Of a DNA stretch of 64,000 nucleotides, positions 51,927 through 61,228 are shown piece after piece; positions within the stretch are counted from its first letter, which is position 1, and each line of letters begins with the position of its first letter. Made by a program: the position numbers and the translations under genes. The DNA is from an uncultured Paludibaculum sp. (lineage in GTDB: Bacteria; Acidobacteriota; Terriglobia; Bryobacterales; Bryobacteraceae), in the NCBI RefSeq assembly GCF_963665245.1, contig NZ_OY762269.1, positions 2,362,501-2,426,500 on the forward strand. Reading direction: 5' to 3'. The notes below the pieces were generated by a model that worked only from the letters and a program-made list of their open reading frames with translations, did not search any database and was not told the DNA's origin.

Positions 51927-54637
51927 TCACTCGCCGCGCAATGTAGTCACCGGGTCCAACGCGGCCGCCCTTCTCGCCGGCACGTAACTCGCTACGAAAG
52001 CAATCAAGCCGAGCAATGCACTCGCCGCCGCCAGCGAAACGAAGTCCTGCGCCGGCAAGCCATACAGCATGGACGCCGCGGCCTTGCCCGCCCAAAGAGA
52101 GAGAACGAGTCCAATCGGAAGGCCGATGCCCAGCAGCAGGAACGCCTCTCGCAGCACAAGCCGGATCACGTGGGCCCGGTTTGCCCCAAGGGCAATGCGC
52201 ACCCCGATCTCGTTGCGCCGCCGAGCCACCATGTACGCGATGACCCCATACAATCCGAGCGTCGCCAGCAGCGCCGCCAGAAATCCAAAGGCGCCGGATA
52301 ACACGGCCAGCAGCTTCTCGCGCAGCAGCGACTCTTCCAATTGAGTGGACAGGGGTTTCCACTCAAAGCCCATCGACGGATCCAGCGACAGTACCGTCTC
52401 TTTCGCCGCGCCCATCAGGCGGCCAACCGCCCAGACACCCTCAGCACAAAGGCCGCCGTGTTGCCCGGCCGGGCACTCTGCGCGAGGGGGAAGTAGGCGA
52501 TGGGCCGAAACTCCTCCTTCAGCGATGCGTACTTGGTATTGGCCACCAGGCCCACGATCTCGAACACAGGCTCCGCGTGGCCCGCGTCGGCGGCCATGTG
52601 GAACGTGCGCCCAATCGGATTGGTGGCTCCGAACAACCGCTTGGCGAACACTTCGTTCACAATCGCCACCTTAGGCGCGGTGAGATTGTCGTGCTCATTG
52701 AAGTCACGGCCTGCCACCAGTCGCGTGCTCATCGTCCGGAAATACCCTGAGCTCACCTGGGTGAAAAAGGACGTTCGCCCACCCGTCGCCGCCGTCGCAC
52801 TCTGAACACCAACCAGATTGTCCCAGTTTTCCCCGCTCACGGGAGTCTTGTCGACTTGCGCCAGCGACAGCACGCCCGGCACAGCCGAGAGGCGGTTCGC
52901 CAGTTCGTGGGCAATGGCCGAGCGGCGCTCCATCGGATAGTGCGAACGACTGTAGTCGACCGACAGCGCGAGCACGCCCTCTGACTGGAAGCCCGTGTCC
53001 ACGGTCATCAGGTTGTGCAGGCTCCGCACAAACAGCAGAGCACCCACCAGCAGCACCAGCGACAGAGCCACCTGTGTGGAGAGCAGCGCACGGCGCAGGG
53101 CGAACTGCTCGCGGCCCGCCGTCGCCCCTCGAGCGCCTCCGCGCATCGCGGAAGCCGGAGCCAGATGCGTGCCCCGCCACGCAGGCAGAAGCCCGAACAG
53201 AACACAGGTCAGCAGCGACAGCGCCGCCGCAAACGACAGCACCCGACAATCCAGGGCCACGTCGACGAAGACCGGATTGCCCGAAGTGCTCAGGAAGCCG
53301 ACCAAGGCGCGACTCAGGCCCAACGCCAGAACAGCGCCCAGCACGGTCCCAGAGATGGCCAGCAGCAGGCTTTCCGCCAGCAGTTGCCGGATGAGTCGCC
53401 AGCGCGAAGCGCCGATGGCTAGCCGTACGGCGATCTCCGGCGCTCGCACCGTGGCTCGCGCCAGCAGTAGATTCGCCAGATTGGCGCAGGCGATCAACAG
53501 AACCAGGCTCGTTGCGGCCATCAGCAGCCACAAGGGGCGTTCGTACTCAGCGCGTAGTGCGGATGTACCCGTGTCCGCCGCGACAGCAGTCAGTTGATTC
53601 GCGAGGTAGCGCTTGGCGAGTTCCGGCTGGTAGCCGGTGGGCAGCGACGCGCGCATGACGGCCGGCGAAAGTGCGCGCAGATGTGTGTCGGCCATTTTAA
53701 CCGTCCAGCCCGGCTTGAGCCGACCCATGGCCGCAAGCCACCATGTGGCCAGTTGCGGAGCTCGGCCCCGCCCATCCTCAGACATCAACCGGTCCACGCA
53801 AAGCGGCACGGCTACGTCATACCGGCTGCCCACTTCCACACCGAAGAACTCCGGCGGCGTGACACCGATCACCGGGATCGAATGTCCATCCAGCGTGACA
53901 CTGCGCCCCAGTACACCCGGGTCGCCGCCGAACTCTCGCTTCCAGAACGCATAGCTGACCACCGCGCCGGCGCTGCAGGCCGGGCTGTCGTCTGCCGTCG
54001 TGAACGTGCGGCCGAGCATGGCTTCAACCCCCAACTGCCGGAAGAAGTCGCCGCTCACAAACAGCCCCTCGGCGAAGCGCGGCTCGCCGCCGTTGGTCAG
54101 GTTGAACCGCGCGACGCTCCAGGCCAACATGCCGGAAAACGCTTGCTGCCGGCTGCGGATCTCCTCCCATTCGGGGTGGGTCATCACTGCACTGCGAGTG
54201 GGCCACCATCCGGCGCGTGCCGCGCCCTCCTGGAAATCGATCGTGACCAACTGCTGCGGTTGCTGTACCGGCAGCGTCTTCAGCCGAATCGCGTTGACCA
54301 GTTGGAAAATCGCCGTGTTTGCGCCAATCCCCAGCGCCAGCGAGAGGATGGCAACGGCCGCGAAGCCCGGGTTCCGCTTCAACTGCCGCATACCGTACTG
54401 CAAATCGGCGCGCGTCTCATCCAGCCATCCGGCCACATTCATAGCCCGAGTCCTCTCCTTCTGCAACGTGTAGTTCCCCAGCCGCCGCCGCGCCTCGCGC
54501 AGTGCTTCGCGCTCCGTCAGGCCCGCTTCCGTCAGCCGATCCACTGTCTCGGCCAGGTGATATTGCAGCTCTCGTTCCAGATCATCGTCGAGCGCTTCCG
54601 GCCGAAACACATTGCGCCAACGCCGGTACCAGGGCAT
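51927..54637 (-). pseudogene. ADOP permease split by a frame change (740 + 162 residues)
   Basis: First frame 52415-54637 (740 aa): N-terminal PadR-linked region DDLERELQYHLAETVDRLTEAGLTEREALREARRRLGNYT, TM1 VAILSLALGIGANTAIFQLV, first FtsX block and second soluble domain, ending FVLRVSGRLAA. Second frame 51927-52415 (162 aa): TQLEESLLREKLLAVLSGAFGFLAALLATLGLYGVIAYMVARRRNEIGVRIALGA to the normal C-terminus VTTLRGE. Together they equal a full-length ADOP (about 900 aa). The junction is TGATG (stop and ATG sharing one base), so the gene is either frameshifted or expressed by termination-reinitiation as two subunits. PadR at 54653 is upstream. Confidence 0.8.
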
Positions 54638-54652
54638 TCCGAATCTCCAGCC

Positions 54653-54988
54653 TCACGAATACCGCAGCACGCGTGTGACGCCGCGTGTCAATCGATCCCA
54701 CGTCGCCTGCTCGTCCGCCAGTTGCTGCTGCCCGCGAGCCGTGATGGCGTAGAACTTGGCGCTGCGGCCCTTATTCGTGACTCGCCATTCCGCCGTAATC
54801 CAGCCGTCCTGCTCCATGCGATGCAATGCCGGATAGAGCGAGCCCTCTTCCACCTGTAGTAACTCGTCCGAGACCGTGTGGATGTGCTCGCACAATCCGT
54901 AACCATGCAGCGCCCCGCGCGACGCCAGCGTGCGCAGCACCAGCAGCGTCAGTGTGCCCTGCAGCTTATCGTTCCGGCTCTTTGGCAT
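54653..54988 (-). CDS. PadR-family transcriptional repressor
   Basis: 111 aa: MPKSRNDKLQGTLTLLVLRTLASRGALHGYGLCEHIHTVSDELLQVEEGSLYPALHRMEQDGWITAEW, AKFYAITARGQQQLADEQ. Wing and dimerisation helix are intact. It lies 15 bases upstream of the split ADOP gene, forming one operon. The leader has the palindrome CTAGCTAG (54991-54998) and the half-site AGGTATA (54997-55003) that also frames the operator of the PadR gene at 15921. Confidence 0.93.
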   Translation of the reverse strand: MPKSRNDKLQGTLTLLVLRTLASRGALHGYGLCEHIHTVSDELLQVEEGSLYPALHRMEQDGWITAEWRVTNKGRSAKFYAITARGQQQLADEQATWDRLTRGVTRVLRYS

Positions 54989-55353
54989 AACTAGCTAGGT
55001 ATAATTTAGAAGTTGGAGCGGCTGCTGTCAACGGAGAACGTCCGATGGCCGCAATGTTTACAGAGGTCGCGCGGACTATTCGGGAAGGGAAGACGGCCCT
55101 GTGGTCGGCGATGCATGTCGGAGGTTCCGCCACTACCGCGGAAGCCACACTCCGAGGTGGGGCGACCGTCTACTTTTCGGGTCGGAGTCCTCGCCGCCTT
55201 CTTTGTTTTCGGAAGGCCTGTTACGCCGTACGATCCACGGAAAGCCGCCGGGAAGGTGTGATACCCGCCGGACCCCGGCGCATCATCCGGGGCCCGGCAG
55301 TCCGCACACGTGAGCCGCCCGCGAGCTGTGGGCGCGCTGGGTGGGGAGTTCCC
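54989..55353. promoter_or_regulatory. Promoter region of the PadR-ADOP operon
   Basis: Immediately upstream of PadR: CTAGCTAGG followed by TATAATT (consensus TATAAT on the plus strand at 55000-55005; AT-rich on the minus strand as well). The rest, 55020-55353, is without a supported gene; a short stretch reading REGKTALWSAMHVGGSATTAEATLRGG may be protein debris, but no family could be assigned. Confidence 0.4.
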
Positions 55354-55866
55354 TTACTTCATCTCACCAAGTGCCGCCAGCACCTCTTCGCTGTGCTTGG
55401 CCGGGCTGACACCCGTCCACACCTTCGCGATCTTCCCCTTGGGGTCGATCAGAAATGTGTTGCGTGAGGCCATTCCGCGCTGGTTCAGTGAGCCGTACTC
55501 CTCAACCACTTTCTTGCCGGAGTCCGCCAGCAGTTTGAAGGTCAGGCTCTCCTTGGTGCAAAACTCCTTGTGGCTGTCGACGGAATCGACGCTGACGCCC
55601 AAAATCGCGGCGTTCTTCTCCTCGTACTTGGCCAGGTCCCTTTGGAAGTTATGCGCCTCAATGGTGCACCCCTGTGTCATGTCCTTCGGGTAGAAATACA
55701 GCACCACCCACTTCCCACGAAACTCCTTCAGGGCGACGTTGGCGCCTTCCTGGGAAGGCAGGGAGAATTCCGGTGCTTGCTGGCCGGCCTGCGGCATTTC
55801 AGCGGAAAACGCGGCAGTTCCAGAAATCACTGCCGCGGCGGTGACGATCATCCAGATTTGTTTCAT
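55354..55866 (-). CDS. Secreted peroxiredoxin (BCP/PrxQ type)
   Basis: 170 aa starting MKQIWMIVTAAAVISGTAAFSAE, a signal peptide for export; the longer frame to 55998 is not used. Peroxidatic Cys in YFYPKDMTQGCTIEAHNFQRDL (TxGCTxE motif), then SVDSVDSHKEFCTKESLTFKLLADSGKKVVEEYG, where the second Cys could be the resolving residue, and ASRNTFLIDPKGKIAKVW. Reduces hydrogen and organic peroxides with thioredoxin-like partners; the signal indicates periplasmic action. Confidence 0.92.
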   Translation of the reverse strand: MKQIWMIVTAAAVISGTAAFSAEMPQAGQQAPEFSLPSQEGANVALKEFRGKWVVLYFYPKDMTQGCTIEAHNFQRDLAKYEEKNAAILGVSVDSVDSHKEFCTKESLTFKLLADSGKKVVEEYGSLNQRGMASRNTFLIDPKGKIAKVWTGVSPAKHSEEVLAALGEMK

Positions 55867-56546
55867 GTGTCCAGTGCCCTCATATCCTGACAAAAGGATA
55901 TCGCGACAAACCAGAGCGCAAGAAACGGGGATCAGCCGTCCACTCAACCCGCCCCCACCGTTCCCCTCAGCCATGCCAGAGGCCGGCCGAAATTCCAACG
56001 CCGCCCGACGATCTCAACCATCACCCCTGGTTCCATGCCCCCTGACACGCCAGGGGGGCCTTATCCCCACATCTGGGGGGCGGGCATCTGCCCGCGCGGG
56101 GCACTTGCCCCGCCACTCGCCGAAGCCAAACACGGGCCCCCACCATCCTCCCGGCGTCGCTTGGGGGCCCGCCGTGATGCCTGACCCTCTCAACCATTAC
56201 CCCTGGTTCCATGCCCCCTGACACCGCCAGGGGGGCCTTATCCCCACATCTGGGGGGCGGGCATCTGCCCGCGCGGGGCATTTGCCCCGCCACTCACCGA
56301 AGCCAAACACGAGCCCCCACCATCCTCCCGGCGTCGCTGGGGGCCCGCCGCAATGCCTGACGATCTCAACCACTATTTCTGGTTCCATCCCCCCTTGGCA
56401 CCGCCAGGGGCCCATTGCAATCCAGCGGACTCCACATCAAAGGGAATTCACTCATTTCCGGCAACCTTTTTCGGAAAAATCGTCGCCCGCGCCCCGCATA
56501 CACCTCGATGATATTTGTTACGCTGAACCTCGGAGTCTGACCATTC
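55867..56546. repeat. 176-bp tandem repeat (2.3 copies) with paired hairpins
   Basis: Copies begin CTCAACCA at 56013, 56189 and 56365 (exact period 176); the third is cut after about 50 bases. Each full copy has two back-to-back perfect hairpins, GCGGGCATCTGCCCGC and GCGGGGCA..TGCCCCGC, plus CCACATCTGGGGGG and the AAGCCAAACACG segment. Copies differ at a handful of positions. Bases 55867-56012 and 56416-56546 hold nothing recognisable apart from the GTG start region of the next gene. Not related to the hairpin family at 6-11 kb. Confidence 0.85.
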
Positions 56547-57938
56547 GTGCGTTTACCGGAAGTGGTTCTGTTGTTGCTTGCCTCGCTCGGTCTGTCCGCC
56601 TGCCTCGGGTCCCGCCAGCCCCCGCACGTAAGTTGGACCACCGGCTTCTGGTTCTGGGAAGGCAGTGACCTCGACCCGACCTACTCCGGCAAGCCGCTGG
56701 ACGTCCTCTTCGTCCAGGCCGGACACATCCGTTCAGACACGGATCCCCGTCCCGGAGCGGAGCGCGTAGAGCGCTGGTACGCCTATGGACAATTGCCAGA
56801 TGAGATGCCGGCGGCGCGCGACTACTGGCTCGTCTACCGCTATGAGCGGCAAGGCGTACCAGGACTGCCGGCCGCCGCCCAACTCGCTGAAGAACTCACC
56901 CGCCTGCAATCCGAGGCGCGCCAGCGGAACCTCCATGTGGTGGGCATCCAGCTCGATATCGACAGCCCGACATCGGCCCTGCCGCGCTATGCCGAGTTCC
57001 TGGCCGCCGTGCGAAAAGGCCTGCCCCCGGGCTTCGAGATCTCCATCACCGCACTGCTCGACTGGTTCCGCACCGGCACCGCCATCGCCGGCGTCATCCA
57101 GCAGGTGGACGAGTTCGTTCCGCAGTTCTACGACGTGGGCGATCCGTCCCTAATTTCCAGGCAAGTCGCCATCGCGGCCCGCATCGACCCCCAGCGCTGG
57201 GACCCCATCTTCAACCGGTTTCACAAACGCTTCCGCATCGGCATCTCGACCTTCGGCCGGACGCGTCTCGTCCACAACGCCGCCACCACGCAAACCGGCA
57301 ACTACCGTCTCGAGCTCTACGGTGATCTTCAGCCCCTCGACCTCGCCGCCAACCCCGGGTTCGAACTCCGGGCCGAGCGCAATCAGGCGGACGAGACCAT
57401 CCTGAACTACCGGGCCTCGCGGAAGCTCCGCCTCGGCTATGAAGACCTCGAGCCTGGCGACACCCTCCAGTTCATCCTCTCCACCCCGGAATCGATCCGC
57501 GCGGCCGTCCACAATGCGCGCCAGATCAAGGGCTACAACGCTGGAGTGGTCTTCTTCCGCTGGCCGGCGGAGAACGAAACCTGGGCCTTGCAGCCCGACG
57601 AAGTCCTGGACACGGTCAGCGAGATGGAGGCCGCGGACAAACCACCCGCCGCCCGCCCGGCCCGCGTCCACGTCGTCCCCGGGGGCTGCGCCGTCGTCGA
57701 ATGTGCGGACCTCTACCTCGAAAGCCCGGGCCCCCTCGCCCCACTCGAGGTGTGCTACCGCATCCACGCCTCCATCCCGCTGGAGTACTTTCTACCTCAG
57801 CCGAACATACCTGCCCGGCTCGCCGGCTCCTCGGACGTCGCGGTCGCACTGCCGCCCTACTGCGGGCGCGGGCGGTTATACCTCGGCCGCGCCGTCAGCT
57901 CGCGGCATGCCGAATACTCCGTGGAGGTGGAACCGTGA
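56547..57938 (+). CDS. DUF3142 lipoprotein
   Basis: 463 aa from GTG 56547 (CGGAG upstream). Lipoprotein signal VVLLLLASLGLSAC, with Cys20 as lipid site. DUF3142 features: WTTGFWFWEG, DVLFVQAGHI, GIQLDIDSPTSALPRYAEFLAAVRKGLP, ISITALLDWF, VDEFVPQFYDVG, FRIGISTFGRTR; the C-terminal 80 residues are an additional beta domain with three Cys. The TIM-barrel-like core and an Asp-rich strand (LDIDSPT) suggest a glycosidase-type enzyme. Coupled to the next gene (GTGA overlap). Confidence 0.85.
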   Translation: MRLPEVVLLLLASLGLSACLGSRQPPHVSWTTGFWFWEGSDLDPTYSGKPLDVLFVQAGHIRSDTDPRPGAERVERWYAYGQLPDEMPAARDYWLVYRYERQGVPGLPAAAQLAEELTRLQSEARQRNLHVVGIQLDIDSPTSALPRYAEFLAAVRKGLPPGFEISITALLDWFRTGTAIAGVIQQVDEFVPQFYDVGDPSLISRQVAIAARIDPQRWDPIFNRFHKRFRIGISTFGRTRLVHNAATTQTGNYRLELYGDLQPLDLAANPGFELRAERNQADETILNYRASRKLRLGYEDLEPGDTLQFILSTPESIRAAVHNARQIKGYNAGVVFFRWPAENETWALQPDEVLDTVSEMEAADKPPAARPARVHVVPGGCAVVECADLYLESPGPLAPLEVCYRIHASIPLEYFLPQPNIPARLAGSSDVAVALPPYCGRGRLYLGRAVSSRHAEYSVEVEP

Positions 57939-59782
57939 AGGCCCGCCGCTGGATCCTGCTCCTTCTGGCCCTGGCGACCGCCGGCGCCTGCCCCTGGAAT
58001 AACGAACTGCGGGAATACCTCAGCGCGCATTTCTGGCTGCCGTTCGCCAAGCACTCCGCCAGTTTTGAGCACCCCAATGTCCAGCGCATGGACGCGCCCT
58101 ACGCCGGCATGACCGCGACCCAGGGCGGCAGCCCGCTCGCCCGCCTGCGCGCCGCTTACCAGCAACTGCAGCCGTTCGATGACTACGTGCCGCCGCCACG
58201 CCCTATCCTGAAAGTGGAGCCGCTTCGCCAGGCCGTCGCGGCGGCCCGCGCGGATCGCGGCCTCACGGCTCGCGACAAGGAGGAAGTGGACCTCATCGAG
58301 GCCAAGATCGAAATGCGCGGCGGCGAATGCGGCCAGCCCGCCCTGCTCCAGAGCGCGAAGCAGAGATTCCAGGCATTCCTGCGCACGGCCCGCACTCCCG
58401 AGTTCGGCAGCGAAGCACGCGGCTGGCTCGCCCGCACCCATTACCTGTTGGGCGACCAGACGGCCGCCGGCAAGATCTACCTTGACGAGTTGAATCGCCC
58501 CGGCTCGAACCTAAGCCGCGAAACGCTGCTCAACTCCCTGCAGATGAACTACGGCTACGACGGTGGGGAAGAACTTGTGGAGCATCTGGACGAATACTTC
58601 GACACGCCGGAACACGCGGCCTTTGCCATTCAGCTGGCGACCAACCCGCGGGGCTCCCGCCAGCGCTACTCGGGTCGCTTCGAGCGTCCGCGGGATCATT
58701 CGGAGATCTACCGGCGCATCCAGGCGCTGCTCGCCAGTCATAAGGCTCTTTTGCAGTCCGACAACGGGGCAAACACGCTGGCCCTGCTCAGCATGCGTAC
58801 GGCGCTCCGCATGGGCGACCCGGCGGCTGCCCGCGCCATCGATCGGTCGATCCCCGCCGCGGCAGCCATCCGCGCGGCCCCCGACTTTCTCTGGATGTCG
58901 GCCTCCGCGCACTTCCTCTCCCGCGAGTACGCCGCGGCGGAGAAGCCCCTGCTTGCCCTTTTTCGCTCCCCACGCGCCAGTGAGGATCAAAGGGCAGCCG
59001 CCGCCTACGCCCTGTGCGGCGTCTATGAGAAGACTCGCAACGTGGCCGGACAGCTTCGGTATGCGCTGTGGCTCCACGCGACGGCCCGCGACGGAGCGCA
59101 CATCAGCATAGCCCGCACCCTCGCCGACCTCTCCATTTACTGGGCGTCGTCCGGCTGGGATCTGGGTCTGATCCTGGAAAACGAAGCGCCGCTGTCCGCT
59201 CTCCAATCGTTCGTCGCACAGAACCCGAATTGGCCCGATATCCGCCTGGTTAAGTACGGGCTGGCGGTGCGTCTCGCGCGGGAGGACCACTACCGCGAGT
59301 CGGCGGCAGTTTACGAATCCATCCAAGCCAACCGGCGGGCGCAGCGGATGCGCAAGCTGGCGGCCCTCAACGAGGCAGCGCATGACCCCGGCCTCAGTGC
59401 CGAAGCCAGGCTGGAGGCCCGCTACGAGTTTGCTGCGTATCTGGCGGCCAACCCTGTGAGGCTCTATTTCAACGACACCCTATGGGAGGGCATGCAGCGC
59501 TATGCGTTGCACGCGGCGCAAGAGAGCCGCATGACCGGAGCCGAGCGGCAGGCCCTGGTGGAAGGCGAAAGAAAACTCCGCGACAGCCAGGAAGAGGGTT
59601 GGCGCGCCTACCTGATCCTGAAGGAGGTAGCGCGCGACGCCGGCCCCGCCCCCCTGCGAACCCGTGCCGCCAGACTGGCGCTGAGCTGCCTGAGAGGCAT
59701 CAACACTGAGCGCTTCGGCCGCGAGGCAGAGATCGCCAGCGCCAACAAGGAGATGCTGAGCTGGCTGGCCCGCCGATGGTAG
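57935..59782 (+). CDS. Secreted helical-repeat protein, DUF3142 partner
   Basis: 615 aa from GTG 57935, overlapping the preceding stop by four bases. Signal peptide MKARRWILLLLALATAGACPW. The remainder is TPR/SEL-like alpha-helical repeats (AKQRFQAFLRTARTPEFGSEARGWLARTHYLLGDQTAAGKIYL; DQRAAAAYALCGVYEKTRNVAGQLRYALWL). No catalytic motif. Occurs immediately after a DUF3142 gene, so both are probably envelope proteins acting in one complex. Confidence 0.8.
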   Translation: MKARRWILLLLALATAGACPWNNELREYLSAHFWLPFAKHSASFEHPNVQRMDAPYAGMTATQGGSPLARLRAAYQQLQPFDDYVPPPRPILKVEPLRQAVAAARADRGLTARDKEEVDLIEAKIEMRGGECGQPALLQSAKQRFQAFLRTARTPEFGSEARGWLARTHYLLGDQTAAGKIYLDELNRPGSNLSRETLLNSLQMNYGYDGGEELVEHLDEYFDTPEHAAFAIQLATNPRGSRQRYSGRFERPRDHSEIYRRIQALLASHKALLQSDNGANTLALLSMRTALRMGDPAAARAIDRSIPAAAAIRAAPDFLWMSASAHFLSREYAAAEKPLLALFRSPRASEDQRAAAAYALCGVYEKTRNVAGQLRYALWLHATARDGAHISIARTLADLSIYWASSGWDLGLILENEAPLSALQSFVAQNPNWPDIRLVKYGLAVRLAREDHYRESAAVYESIQANRRAQRMRKLAALNEAAHDPGLSAEARLEARYEFAAYLAANPVRLYFNDTLWEGMQRYALHAAQESRMTGAERQALVEGERKLRDSQEEGWRAYLILKEVARDAGPAPLRTRAARLALSCLRGINTERFGREAEIASANKEMLSWLARRW

Positions 59783-60072
59783 GGCGGACCCCCTGGTCCG
59801 CAGCCGACGCCCGCGTCGGCTCAACGCCTGGACAATCCGCGGCACCGATAGTGTGGGGGGCCGCCGCCATCCACCAACCTCCTGACGTATCCGATACTCT
59901 CCGCAATCCAGCCAGCCCGGCCCACACCAACCCGAGCCCCGTACTCCACCCCGATCCGCAGAAACCAACACCTCCGAGCCGGTGTCCATCTCCTTGTGTG
60001 GCGAACCATTTCCAGCAGAACCATCGAGACCCGCACCAAATCCGCGCCCAACTCACCCGAAAGGCCAACCCA

Positions 60073-60516
60073 ATGACACACCCGGCCCGCCTGCTCCTCC
60101 TCTGCGCGCTGGCCACGCAAGCGAGCGCCTGCATGTGTTCCGGAGACAACCGTTCCGTGGAAGAAACCTATCTCCGGTCCAGCCGTGTCTTCCTGGGAGT
60201 TGTGGAGCGCAGTTGGACGGACGACATCGCCGTCTTCGTCGCCCGCTTCCGGCCGGCGCAGCGCTTGCTCGGCAACCGCCATGTGAATTTCCAGATCCAG
60301 GAATCCTTTCGAGGTCCGCACCAGGAACGACTCACTGTAGCGGCCACCTACGCCGGTTGCACCTTCGCATTCCTGTCTGGTGAACTCTACCTCGTCTACG
60401 CCCAATCCAACCCCGAAACCGGAGAATTGTACACAAGCGCCTGTACGGGAACCCTCGACCCACCACGGCTGGAGGAGCACCTCCCGGCCCTGCGAGTGCT
60501 GAAGCGATCAAGATGA
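60073..60516 (+). CDS. Small secreted TIMP/NTR-like protein
   Basis: 147 aa from ATG 60073; signal peptide MTHPARLLLLCALATQASA then CMCSGDNRSVEETYLRSSRVFLGVVERSW ... VNFQIQESFRGPHQERLTV ... AGCTFAFLSGELYLVYAQ ... CTGTLDPP. The Cys-x-Cys at the mature N-terminus followed by VFxGxV and GxxYLVY matches the TIMP-like pattern of the gene at 33085. The 290 bases before it (59783-60072) contain no supported gene. Confidence 0.75.
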   Translation: MTHPARLLLLCALATQASACMCSGDNRSVEETYLRSSRVFLGVVERSWTDDIAVFVARFRPAQRLLGNRHVNFQIQESFRGPHQERLTVAATYAGCTFAFLSGELYLVYAQSNPETGELYTSACTGTLDPPRLEEHLPALRVLKRSR

Positions 60517-60715
60517 TCCGAGCGCGCCGCATAGGTGGTGGCCATACCAGAGATGCTGCACTGGCTGAACACGCTCGCGTGGAAGGCCAGACATCGGTGC
60601 CACTGAGGAAGGGCGTGCCGATACGCCACATCCTCGCCACGACGGGGTTCGGCAACAGGCGCAGCCGCTGCCGACAGACCCACAAGTTCGCCGAACCCGG
60701 GCTGGATTGGAACAG
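60517..60715. other. Intergenic before the IS element
   Basis: 199 bases without a supported gene; short frames here lack ribosome binding sites. It ends at the hairpin direct repeat that borders the IS. Confidence 0.4.
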
Positions 60716-60833
60716 GGTTGGGCGGAGACCCAACCCTGGAGTTTCTACATTTCCGCGTCAGATTGTTTTATGCCTCAGCGAGTCGCGAGCCATAGCCTTC
60801 CCTGCAAATGAGTCGGTCCACTCATAATAATAG

Positions 60834-60862
60834 TTGACCGACCGACTCATCCAGCCTATACT
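60834..60862 (+). promoter_or_regulatory. Promoter of the IS operon
   Basis: TTGACC at 60834-60839 and TATACT at 60857-60862 with the ideal 17-base spacer. A perfect 11-bp dyad, ATGAGTCGGTC (60808-60818) and GACCGACTCAT (60840-60850), overlaps the spacer, a likely operator for the HTH protein encoded next. Transcription would begin near 60869, so translation from ATG 60893 is preferred over the GTG at 60869. Confidence 0.7.
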
Positions 60863-60892
60863 GCTCCTGTGCCCCCTGCTCAGGTGCCCTCT

Positions 60893-61228
60893 ATGAACGA
60901 TGAAACTAAGGATCTCATTCTAGGCGTATTTGAAGCCTCCCTGGAAGCGCAGCTTCGCGCAGTACGCCGTCTCCGGCAAGGCGAACCCGCCGCAGTCGAG
61001 CCACGTCGCAGCAAACGTCGGTCGCAAGTTGACATGGCGTTCGACATACTCTCCAAGGCCCGTTCGCCTTTGCATATCTCCGTCATTCTGGAGCGCATCC
61101 AAACCCAGTTCGGCGTTACCGTCGATCGCGAAAGCCTGGTTTCTTCCCTGACCAAAAAAGTGGCCCGCGGCGACCGCTTCCTGCGCCCGGAAAAGAACAC
61201 CTTCTCTTTGCTGCAGAAGGCACCATGA
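60893..61228 (+). CDS. Small winged-helix (HARE-HTH-like) protein of the IS
   Basis: 111 aa from ATG 60893 (AGGTG seven bases upstream; GTG 60869 is an alternative). N-terminal helix NDETKDLILGVFEASLEAQL, then a basic stretch (RRSKRRSQ) and a winged helix: VDMAFDILSKARSPLHISVILERIQTQFGVTVDRESLVSSLTKKVARGDRFLRPEKNTFSLL, which has the spacing of HARE-HTH/HB1 domains. It overlaps the transposase start by four bases and probably controls transposition through the dyad at 60808-60850 or helps recognise the ends. Confidence 0.75.
   Translation: MNDETKDLILGVFEASLEAQLRAVRRLRQGEPAAVEPRRSKRRSQVDMAFDILSKARSPLHISVILERIQTQFGVTVDRESLVSSLTKKVARGDRFLRPEKNTFSLLQKAP

Noticed and set aside
50512..52362. 616-aa reading of the GH43-like gene
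   Set aside because: The first 277 residues are Arg/Gly-rich and overlap the real ADOP reading frames; signal peptide and ribosome binding site support ATG 51531.
55045..55467. Open frame between PadR and peroxiredoxin considered as a NADH-dehydrogenase (NuoI-like) fragment
   Set aside because: Resemblance is limited to a few residues in different frames, with no Fe-S cysteines; too weak to annotate.
57701..57934. N-terminal extension of the 615-aa secreted protein
   Set aside because: It overlaps the DUF3142 coding region; the GTG at 57935 gives a signal peptide and a typical four-base overlap.
60711..60715. Short target-site duplication (AACAG / AACTG) outside the hairpins flanking the IS
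   Set aside because: Only four of five bases match; the 20-bp hairpin itself is the only exact direct repeat.
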